Positions 43,386-50,943 of a DNA stretch of 64,000 bases are shown piece after piece. The position numbers and the translations under genes were made by a program. The stretch is from Laspinema palackyanum D2c (lineage in GTDB: Bacteria; Cyanobacteriota; Cyanobacteriia; Cyanobacteriales; Laspinemataceae), in contig NZ_JAMXFD010000011.1 of NCBI RefSeq assembly GCF_025370875.1, positions 90,382 through 154,381 on the forward strand, in the 5' to 3' direction. Every line of letters starts with the position of its first letter. Position 1 is the first letter of the stretch. The notes beneath the pieces are model-generated. The model was given only the letters and a program-made list of their open reading frames with translations. It ran no database searches and was not told the origin of the DNA.

Positions 43386-44399
43386 TCAATTGTTGGGGGA
43401 TGAGGGTTCGGAGTTGTCCTCCACTCCTGGCGAAGAGAACCAATTGATAATACTTTGGCGGATATCTTGACCAAAAATCGTCACAATAATTGTCACAAAA
43501 ATCGCCAGAATCGCTACAAAGAGCATATAGAGATTTAGCCGAAAATTCGGATCACGAGGGGGCTGCGGTGGCAAGGGTTTGACCCCTTGGGGAACCGGCA
43601 ACAAGGCTAAAAACTCCTCAATGGTTTGAGGGCGATCGCCATAATCCAACTCCATCCCCTGACGAATTGCCCAATTCGTTTCAGCACTCACCCCGGGGAT
43701 GTCCGGCAACTTCTGATCCTTTCGCTGCAAATTCACCCGCTTTTGGGCATTAGGGGGGACATCCCCCGATAACAGATTGTAGAGAGTCGCCGCCAAACCA
43801 TAGACATCGGAATAAGGTTTCGCCTGCTCATTGGGATCATAAAGCTCGGGTGGGCTAAACCCATCGGTATTACTGGAATCAATCGAGGTTAGGGTCTCAT
43901 CAAACCCTTTCGTCACGCCAAAATCAATCAGCACTGCCTCGAATTTTCCCGCCCGAAGCATGATATTGGCGGGCTTAATATCCCGATGCACCCACCCCTC
44001 CCGATGCACCACCGTTAACGCCTCTCCCACTTGGCGGATATAGGTCAACGCCTCCTCCTCCGGCAGGGTTTTCGTCGGCAAGCTGGCTAAATCATCCCCT
44101 GCCACAAACTCCATGACAATAAACGGCTGACCCCGTTCCAGAAATGAATCGAAACACCGGACAATGTGGGGATGATGGCAACGCGCCAACCGCACCGCCT
44201 CTTTTAGCAGCTTGTTATTTAACTTGTCCCGTTTGTCTAGGGTCAGTTGCGCCAAAACGTCATCCCGCAAGGTTTTGATCACGACGCGATCGCCTCCTTT
44301 GCGCTGCGCCAGATAACTAATCCCCACCCGCCCTTGATTGAGCGATCGCAGCACCTGATAGTCTCCCCCGTGCAGAGTCTCACCCGCTTGCAAACTCAT
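43386..44399 (-). CDS. Membrane-anchored Ser/Thr protein kinase
   Basis: A 337-residue Hanks-type kinase with Lys42 in VVIKTLRDD, catalytic VHRDIKPANIML and DFGVTKGF. Its glycine loop is less canonical (LNQGRVGISY). After the kinase core come a Pro-rich linker and one hydrophobic helix (about residues 286-308, LYMLFVAILAIFVTIIV), then a short acidic tail. It resembles the kinase half of the DGR target (same spacing from start to Lys42) but has no FGE domain. It could be a paralogue or a signalling partner. Confidence 0.88.
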   Translation of the reverse strand: MSLQAGETLHGGDYQVLRSLNQGRVGISYLAQRKGGDRVVIKTLRDDVLAQLTLDKRDKLNNKLLKEAVRLARCHHPHIVRCFDSFLERGQPFIVMEFVAGDDLASLPTKTLPEEEALTYIRQVGEALTVVHREGWVHRDIKPANIMLRAGKFEAVLIDFGVTKGFDETLTSIDSSNTDGFSPPELYDPNEQAKPYSDVYGLAATLYNLLSGDVPPNAQKRVNLQRKDQKLPDIPGVSAETNWAIRQGMELDYGDRPQTIEEFLALLPVPQGVKPLPPQPPRDPNFRLNLYMLFVAILAIFVTIIVTIFGQDIRQSIINWFSSPGVEDNSEPSSPNN

Positions 44400-44739
44400 G
44401 AATTCTCCTCGACCTGACTCACCTCCTCTATGTTAATCGGAAGTTGGAGCATCGGAGCCAATCAATTCGTGGAGTTGGCGGCTGATTCGTTATCACTGGG
44501 GGAACCGCTATATAGCTGTTAAATGCCGAGAGGTTTTACAGACTCTCGCCAAGTATCTTAACCTGATGGCTCTGCCTTTAAAATTTTGTGAGATTTTAAA
44601 TCGTGGATGAAGCAGTTGGATGGGGGGGAGTGCTATATAAACTTTGTCTAAAATGAAGCTTTGCTATTTATACTGACAACATTGTATCTAATTTAAAATA
44701 TAATTAATACCAAACTAATGGCCTGAGTCTCAACTCATG
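44400..44739. other. Intergenic region, no gene supported
   Basis: A/T-rich in its second half. It holds the 5' flank of the kinase gene near 44400 and the 3' flank of the RusA-fusion gene. No clear hairpin, promoter box or repeat is seen. Confidence 0.3.
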
Positions 44740-45711
44740 TCATGCGGACATTAGGTGTTCCATAGCCTCGATTTGAATTTTGACGCCGGTTTCTCCGTCG
44801 GGGATGTGCCGCCAACTGCCGAAGGGAATCTGTTTGAGGCTGTCGGATGAGAAGATTCCGGCACCGACTAAGGCATCGCACACACTGCCGATCGCATTGT
44901 CGCCATCCCCCCGATGTTTACCCCGTAAGATAATCCGCACGGCTGCTCTTTCAATGGGTAACTGCGGTAACGGATTCATCTGATGCACTTGCATGAGAAT
45001 CTCACCTTCTGCACGAAGTCTCCATTCCCGATATCGTTTGGGTAAAAATGTTCCATTGGAGGTCACCCGAGGACGCGCTTTGGGGGTGACTGACCCGGGA
45101 ATCCATAAGGTTAGAGTTCTCACGGTCCGTTGAGCATCGGGTTCCGTGGGTTGCGGTGTCTCTTGGGGTTTGGCTTTGCGCGGTTCGGTTCGCACAATTC
45201 GCGATCGCGGTTCAGCTTTGGGTCGTTGGAGGAGGGACACAAAGGTGAGTCGCTGTGCTGACTCGGACAGGAGTTGAGCATTCACAACTAAAGGCGGTTC
45301 TAACTCCTCTTGCCTCAATTCGGTCCAGGTGGGCGAATCTTCGGTTTCCTGAGTTTCCTGTCTTGGACCGATCGCCGCGTCTTGTTTGACTGAGGGCCAT
45401 CCCTGCGCCATTTCCATATAGGTTTGTGCGGTGGCCTCGGGAACGTTACAATAACCGGCTAACCATACGCGCCATTTTTGCGCGGGGACGCGCTGTTTCG
45501 CCTGGATCAGTAGTTTTCCCGCTGTGCAAGCGTGCAGGAGTCCGATCGCCACCGACTGTTGACAGCGTTCGTGTTCGCGATGAATTTGGGCCGCTAGTTC
45601 GGTCAAGGGGACCATTCCTGGGGTGGATTGTCCCTGGCGATCGCCTTCTAAGGGCAGCGTTTGGCGGGTTTGCGAATCGATCGGGTGGAAGATGGAGGTC
45701 GTCGGTGGCAT
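44740..45711 (-). CDS. DUF3102-like domain fused to RusA-type Holliday junction resolvase
   Basis: A 323-residue protein with two parts. Residues ~35-110 resemble DUF3102 (LAAQIHREHERCQQSVAIGL, then AGKLLIQAKQRVPAQKWRVW and AQTYMEMAQGW), a domain common in phages and plasmids. Residues ~205-320 are RusA-like (PGSVTPKARPRVTSNGTFLP, RGKHRGDGDNAIGSVCDALV, GIFSSDSLKQI), including the GDxDN metal-binding motif of these resolvases. A Pro/Arg-rich linker joins them. Probably phage- or plasmid-derived. Confidence 0.8.
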   Translation of the reverse strand: MPPTTSIFHPIDSQTRQTLPLEGDRQGQSTPGMVPLTELAAQIHREHERCQQSVAIGLLHACTAGKLLIQAKQRVPAQKWRVWLAGYCNVPEATAQTYMEMAQGWPSVKQDAAIGPRQETQETEDSPTWTELRQEELEPPLVVNAQLLSESAQRLTFVSLLQRPKAEPRSRIVRTEPRKAKPQETPQPTEPDAQRTVRTLTLWIPGSVTPKARPRVTSNGTFLPKRYREWRLRAEGEILMQVHQMNPLPQLPIERAAVRIILRGKHRGDGDNAIGSVCDALVGAGIFSSDSLKQIPFGSWRHIPDGETGVKIQIEAMEHLMSA

Positions 45712-45977
45712 GAGGAACTAGCTTGGGTGGTTAGGGGCATCGGTTTCCAGACGCATCCGGATATCTTAACCTAGAGTTGAGATTCCTTCCAGAATTTAAC
45801 CCTAGAATCAGGGCGATCGTCCGGGGGACTCTCCTGAATTGACCGGATAGACTCTGGTTTTTCCGGAGTCGTTCCATAGAAGTCTTCCACAGTTAACCCC
45901 AGAAATCCGCACATTCTTTAGGACTTATGGAGATTTCAAGAATCCACCCTATTCTTTTGTCATTGGTCCTTTGTCTT

Positions 45978-46036
45978 TTAGCCCGCGTAGGCGGGCTTCG
46001 TTTGTATAGCCCCATCCTTTAGTGTGCGGGGTTTTA
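45978..46036 (+). repeat. REP/MITE-like element beside the IS
   Basis: TAGCCCGCGTAGGCGGGCTT (hairpin GCCCGC/GCGGGC) is followed by TGTATAGCCCCATCCT and GTGCGGGGTTTTA. The same blocks in the same order occur, in reverse orientation, at 55338-55425 downstream of the rhomboid gene. Confidence 0.65.
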
Positions 46037-46037
46037 C

Positions 46038-47724
46038 CCTACATTCCGCAGGTAAAATAAGACAGTTCGGAATATTCTAAAACCATGACAGACATAGCAT
46101 CTGATATCATAGTACAAGATATTGACCACTGTGGCATAGTCTCCGGCATCATTGATGAGATAGGGCTCGTCGAGCTGATTAACCGAGAACTGGAGCCTCA
46201 CCCCCTGACGCTGGTGAGTCCAGGAATCGTTGTCAAAGCAATGATTCTCAATGGTTTAGGGTTGGTGAGCGCCCCATTGTACTTATTTCCCCAATTCTTT
46301 GTCGGCAAAGCCACAGAACATCTTCTGGGAGAAGGGATAACGCCAGAGCTGCTCAATGATGACCGATTAGGTAGAGTCCTAGATGAACTCTATAAAGTAG
46401 GCATCACCCAACTATTTGTCAAAGTGGCCTTGGCTGCGGCTAAAAAGTTCCGAGTAAATACCCAGAGCAAGCACCTTGATTCAACATCGTTTCATGTTCA
46501 TGGGCAATATCTGAGGGAACCTAACCTCACAGGAGAACCCCTTCCGATTGAGATTACTTATGGATACTCAAGAGACCACCGTCCAGACTTAAAGCAATTT
46601 ATCGTCGATTTGATTTGTAGTTCAGATGGAGATATTCCGCTCTATTTAAGAGTAGCCTCGGGCAATGAATCCGACTCAGCTATTTTTGCAAAATTGATGA
46701 AAGATTTTAGAGAAAACTGGGACATGGACGGATTATTCGTAGCCGATGCCGCCCTTTATAATCAAGAAAATTTAAGACAAATTAATCATTTGAAATGGGT
46801 GTCCCGAGTTCCGGCTTCTTTAAAAGCAGCTAAAGAATTGTTGAACGAACCCGCCGAATTAGACCTGCAAAATTGTCAATTGGATGGATATCAGATAAAA
46901 AGTTGTGAAATCACTTATGAAGAAATTAAACAACGATGGGTGCTAGTCGGAAGTGAAAAAAGGAAAGAGTCTGACTTAAAACAATTAAAGAAAAAAATTA
47001 AAAATTTGGAAGGGAAAGCCCGCTCCGAACTTAAAAGCTTAAGCCAACAGAAATTCGCTTGTCAACCTGATGCAGAGCAAGCAGTTGAGCAATTCAATAA
47101 GAAGCTGCGCTATCATACAATCACCGGGGTTAAAATATTAACAGTTCCCTATTATACCCAACCCGGAAGACCACCAAAGGGAGCCAAGCCCGCTGGGTAT
47201 TCTTATCAAATCCAAGCCGATTTTGTCGAGAATGAGTCAGCCATAGAACAAGAGAAAATCCGAGCCGGAAGATTTATCCTGGCTACGAACGTCTTGGATG
47301 TTAATGAACTGAGTGATGAACAGGTATTACAAGAATACAAAAACCAACAATCGACAGAAAGAGGATTTCGGTTTTTAAAAGACCCGATGTTTTTTACCGA
47401 TAGTGTTTTTCTAAAAAATCCGGAACGAATAGAAGCCCTAGCAATGGTGATGGGATTGTGTTTGTTAGTGTATAGTTTAGGTCAAAGAGCATTAAGAGAG
47501 GCTCTGGCTAAAGCAAAAAAGTCGATTAAGAATCAAGTAGGTAAACCCACCACTACCCCAACTCTACGATGGGTTTTTCAATGTTTTCAATCCATTCATT
47601 TGCTGACGGTTGATGGAGTCAAGAAAATCACCTATTTAACGGATGAGCGGCGATGGATCCTTCAGTTCCTAGGGGCCTCCTGCCAGAAATATTATTTACT
47701 GACTTGATTCAACCTGCGGAATGT
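46038..47724 (+). mobile_element. IS1634-like insertion sequence
   Basis: About 1.69 kb with one transposase gene. The ends carry an inverted repeat: ACATTCCGCAGGT on the left (46041-46053) and ACCTGCGGAATGT on the right (47712-47724). Directly outside, GGGTTTTAC occurs on both sides in the same orientation (46029-46037 and 47725-47733), a likely target duplication, although some of these bases could belong to the element tips. The copy looks complete and recent. Confidence 0.72.
46085..47707 (+). CDS. IS1634-family transposase (DDE, IS4-like)
   Basis: A 540-residue transposase. The N-terminal DUF4277-like domain reads IVSGIIDEIGLVELINRELE. The DDE core has HLDSTSFHVHGQY (first Asp), GLFVADAALYNQENL (second Asp) and YKNQQSTERGFRFLKDPMFF (Glu, YREK-like region). 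The frame is intact, without stops. It fills almost all of the element between the terminal inverted repeats. Confidence 0.88.
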   Translation: MTDIASDIIVQDIDHCGIVSGIIDEIGLVELINRELEPHPLTLVSPGIVVKAMILNGLGLVSAPLYLFPQFFVGKATEHLLGEGITPELLNDDRLGRVLDELYKVGITQLFVKVALAAAKKFRVNTQSKHLDSTSFHVHGQYLREPNLTGEPLPIEITYGYSRDHRPDLKQFIVDLICSSDGDIPLYLRVASGNESDSAIFAKLMKDFRENWDMDGLFVADAALYNQENLRQINHLKWVSRVPASLKAAKELLNEPAELDLQNCQLDGYQIKSCEITYEEIKQRWVLVGSEKRKESDLKQLKKKIKNLEGKARSELKSLSQQKFACQPDAEQAVEQFNKKLRYHTITGVKILTVPYYTQPGRPPKGAKPAGYSYQIQADFVENESAIEQEKIRAGRFILATNVLDVNELSDEQVLQEYKNQQSTERGFRFLKDPMFFTDSVFLKNPERIEALAMVMGLCLLVYSLGQRALREALAKAKKSIKNQVGKPTTTPTLRWVFQCFQSIHLLTVDGVKKITYLTDERRWILQFLGASCQKYYLLT

Positions 47725-47776
47725 GGGTTTTACTACAACACCCAATTTGTATATAAAACTAAGTATATAAGTAATA

Positions 47777-47806
47777 GAAAAAACCAGCATTTTGCTGGCT
47801 TTTTCT
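47777..47806. terminator. Bidirectional intrinsic terminator
   Basis: AGAAAAAA-CCAGCA-TTT-TGCTGG-CTTTTTCT: a 6-bp GC stem flanked by A-run and T-run, able to act in both directions between the IS and the minus-strand SGNH gene. Confidence 0.85.
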
Positions 47807-47953
47807 ATAAAAAACTCCTCCAAAACTGGTTATATATACTTGGGCTACTTTGGTATGGGCGGAGGACCAGGGACCTGGATGCAGGATTGCCAGCCGATCG
47901 CCCTTTTCCAGGCTCACAGTCTTCTGTCCAGGTTCCCCCAAATCCAGCTATTC

Positions 47954-49081
47954 TCAAGGTTTTAACTCCTCTACGAAGGCGATCGCCTCTGCATTGGCAT
48001 TGGCCCAGGATTCGCGATCGCCCCGGATTTGGACGAGGTGTTCTTCTATGGTTTCAGGAGTCATTAGGACGCCGAAATCTGGGGGAACTGAGGCGGTTTC
48101 ATAGTCAAATAGGCGATTGAGGATGAGATTGCCGACTTCTTGTCGATAATGGGAACTGTCCCAATAATAGGTCATCTTCTCGCTGATGGGTTCGCTAGAA
48201 ATGGAATGATAGCCGGAAAAGTCCCAAACTGGGGCAATGGCAACCAGTTCCCGTTTCCATTGTTCAAACTCCTCCCAATGTCCTGCCATCCGTAATGCTT
48301 CCCATTGCGTAGCATGAGAGGGAGAAATAAAGATTTGTAATTCAATATTTCGACTGCGACAAATCTCTACTAACTCTCGAAAATCATTTAAAAAACTTTG
48401 GGATAATTGGTAGCGGGGATAATAGCCTTCTTCTCGGAAAAACCCATGAATCATGTTTTTAAATTCCTGGGGTAGGGGATGCTCCGCTTCGTTATTATGA
48501 ACGTATCGAAAGCCATTGTCATGGTAGAGAAAATTGGCTTGCGATCGCCAGCTATTTTTGATTGTGCCTAAACTCGATCGCGTTACTCCAAGGGAAAGGG
48601 TAACATTCAGCCATTCTTGGGGGGTGAGGCTATCTCGTTCTAAGCGAGCTTCTTCAAAGTCCGCAGGATTGGTTTTATATTCATTGAACATAAAGAAATC
48701 CACCCCGAGGACGACGGTTTTTAAATTGGGTTGGTTGGCGATCGCATGGTCAAAATATCGTCTGACTTCATACATATTCGGACCCACCAGCCCTAAATTG
48801 TAGGTGGGTTTACCGTCAGCCAAGGCGGGATGTTTCGGGTCCAGTCCTAAATCGGTGCGGGATGAGCCTAATAACACGGTTTTCGGGGCGATGCGCTTGA
48901 CTGAACTGGCTTTAAACAGGCGAACATGATTAAATTGTTCGGTTCTTAAGCGATTCAGTCGCCATTGCGGGCTATTCATTACCCCGTAGGGATCAATGCC
49001 AATATTGAATAAGCCCACGGCTAATAATCCGGGTATGGTGAGGCCAAAAAAGGCGCGGTTAAATTGACGATAATTTTTCAT
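47954..49081 (-). CDS. SGNH-like membrane-anchored partner of MBOAT (AlgJ/AlgX/DltD-like)
   Basis: A 375-residue protein with one N-terminal hydrophobic helix (FFGLTIPGLLAVGLFNIG), so the rest probably lies outside the inner membrane. The motif LLGSSRTDLGLDP resembles the nucleophile block, and YYWDSSHYRQEVG near the C-terminus supplies an Asp/His pair, as in SGNH-type O-acetyltransferases. The MBOAT gene 15 bp upstream is read first on the same strand. Such pairs acetylate extracellular polysaccharides. The exact family is not certain. Confidence 0.75.
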   Translation of the reverse strand: MKNYRQFNRAFFGLTIPGLLAVGLFNIGIDPYGVMNSPQWRLNRLRTEQFNHVRLFKASSVKRIAPKTVLLGSSRTDLGLDPKHPALADGKPTYNLGLVGPNMYEVRRYFDHAIANQPNLKTVVLGVDFFMFNEYKTNPADFEEARLERDSLTPQEWLNVTLSLGVTRSSLGTIKNSWRSQANFLYHDNGFRYVHNNEAEHPLPQEFKNMIHGFFREEGYYPRYQLSQSFLNDFRELVEICRSRNIELQIFISPSHATQWEALRMAGHWEEFEQWKRELVAIAPVWDFSGYHSISSEPISEKMTYYWDSSHYRQEVGNLILNRLFDYETASVPPDFGVLMTPETIEEHLVQIRGDRESWANANAEAIAFVEELKP

Positions 49082-49096
49082 GAGAAGCCCCCTGGA

Positions 49097-50569
49097 TTAA
49101 AACTGGAAGTAGAGAAATTCAGAAATTCTGTTGAGGGAAAGTAGACAGGCGATCGCCACTGCACTGAGTCCCACAGCCCATGCGGTGGTCGGTTTAAAGC
49201 GTTCGACTATTTGTTGGGTATTGGGTAATAAAACCGCTCCCATTAATACCACTGCCAAAATCACAAAACTTTTGCGGTAATTCGGAGGGAGAGCAGGGAG
49301 TTGAGCCACTTCTCGAAACTGCACAAAGGATTGGGGTAACCAGCCTAATAAGGGTTGAAAATCAGGGGTTAAAACAATGCCTTTTAAGCCCACAGCGGCT
49401 TGGATAATTTGTCCGGCTTGGGTGATATTTTCGGCGCGAAAGACGACCCAACTCAAGACGACGGCGAGAAAGGTAATGACCCAGGCGATCGCCCCGGGCA
49501 TTTTCAATCCCAAGCGTCGCCACCCGTGATTGATGACCAGGAAAGTGCCATGCAACCATCCCCACAAAATATAGGTCCATCCCGCTCCATGCCACAATCC
49601 CCCGAGTAGCATGGTAATCAGCAGATTGAAGTATCGGCGCACTTGTCCCCGACGACTGCCCCCAAGGGCAATGTAGAGGTAATCTCGCAGAAAGAAAGAT
49701 AAGGTAATGTGCCACCGTCGCCAGAAGTCTACAATGGAGGTGGATTTATAGGGAGAATCAAAGTTGATCGGCAGGCGGAAGTTAAACATCCATCCTAAAC
49801 CGATCGCCATATCGGAATAGCCAGAAAAATCAAAATACAGTTGGAGAGTATAGGCGATCGCTCCCACCCAAGCTTCGATAAAGGTGACGGAATCCGCCTG
49901 TTCAAATACTGCCCCCACCCAAGGGGAGACGGTATCCGCAATTAGCACTTTTTTACCCAATCCTAGGATAAAAAAGCTTAAGCCAATGGCGACATTTTTA
50001 TGAGAAAAAACGAACTTACGAAGCTGGGTAAATTGCGGAATCAGTTCGTCATGGCGTAAAATCGGCCCTGCAATCAGTTGAGGAAAGAAGGTGACAAATA
50101 GGCTATAGGACACCAAGTCATATTGATAATCTTTGGTTTGTCCGCGATAAGCATCGACCAAATAAGCAATTTGAGTGAAGCTATAGAAGGAAATTCCTAA
50201 CGGCAGTTCGATGGCAGGAACGGGAAACTGGGTTTGAAAGAGTCCATTGATAGAGGCAATCAAAAACCCTGCATATTTGTAATACCCCAGAATTCCTAAA
50301 TTAAAGAGAACCCCGGCCCATAATAAAGTTTTGGCCTTTTTTGTTCCGGGTTGCACCCCATCTATCCACCGCCCAAAGTAATAGTTACCCAGGATAGAAA
50401 TGAGCAAGAGGGGAATGTAACTGATTCGCCAGTATCCATAAAAGACGAGGGAGGCTAATAGGAGCCATAAGGTTGCAGCCTTGACCTGACGATAGGCGCT
50501 TAAACCGAAGAAAACAATCAGGGCAAGGGGTAAAAAGATAAAGATGAATTCGTAAGAGTTGAATAACAA
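49097..50569 (-). CDS. MBOAT family O-acyltransferase (AlgI-like), copy 2
   Basis: A 490-residue polytopic membrane protein starting MLFNSYEFIFIFLPLALIVF, the usual AlgI-type opening. Hallmarks are WRRWHITLSFFLRDYLYIAL, GGSRRG and LGGLWHGAGWTYILWGWLHG, with the probable catalytic His in WHG. With the SGNH-like gene downstream it forms an O-acylation module: MBOAT brings the acyl group across and the SGNH protein transfers it. Confidence 0.92.
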   Translation of the reverse strand: MLFNSYEFIFIFLPLALIVFFGLSAYRQVKAATLWLLLASLVFYGYWRISYIPLLLISILGNYYFGRWIDGVQPGTKKAKTLLWAGVLFNLGILGYYKYAGFLIASINGLFQTQFPVPAIELPLGISFYSFTQIAYLVDAYRGQTKDYQYDLVSYSLFVTFFPQLIAGPILRHDELIPQFTQLRKFVFSHKNVAIGLSFFILGLGKKVLIADTVSPWVGAVFEQADSVTFIEAWVGAIAYTLQLYFDFSGYSDMAIGLGWMFNFRLPINFDSPYKSTSIVDFWRRWHITLSFFLRDYLYIALGGSRRGQVRRYFNLLITMLLGGLWHGAGWTYILWGWLHGTFLVINHGWRRLGLKMPGAIAWVITFLAVVLSWVVFRAENITQAGQIIQAAVGLKGIVLTPDFQPLLGWLPQSFVQFREVAQLPALPPNYRKSFVILAVVLMGAVLLPNTQQIVERFKPTTAWAVGLSAVAIACLLSLNRISEFLYFQF

Positions 50570-50943
50570 GGTCTTTTCCGATGTTTTATTTCAACAGGTT
50601 TAGTGTGCCGGAAACTTTTTAGATCGTCATCTGCTCTCAGGGGTTGTTTAATGGGTAAATTTGGAGTAAAATTTCACTTTTGTGGCTTTAAAGTTATATA
50701 TAAGAATCCTTAATCAATTGTGTTAGGTATCCCAGGTCAAAACCCTCATCTATGCCTTCGCGTAGGGTGCCGTCGGAGCATCACATCTGGCTCCCTGGGT
50801 TGGTTACAACTCATTTAGGATTGCGATCGCACGCCTATGAGCAGTAGGGAGCAAGATGCTCCCAACCCCTCCATGAGAAATTATCCAATTCATTTAGATT
50901 CCCTATGGTTTGTCTGTGAAGTGACAAAACACCAGGGTATTGA
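50570..50943. other. Intergenic region with one short hairpin
   Basis: GGGAGCA-AGA-TGCTCCC (50847-50863) is a perfect hairpin about 80 bp after the RTX gene in minus-strand sense and could terminate it. Otherwise no gene or motif is evident. Confidence 0.4.

Noticed and set aside
44740-47724. Prophage region suggested by RusA/DUF3102 and the IS
   Set aside because: No integrase, terminase, capsid, tail or lysis genes are visible. Only a single phage-like gene and one IS are present.
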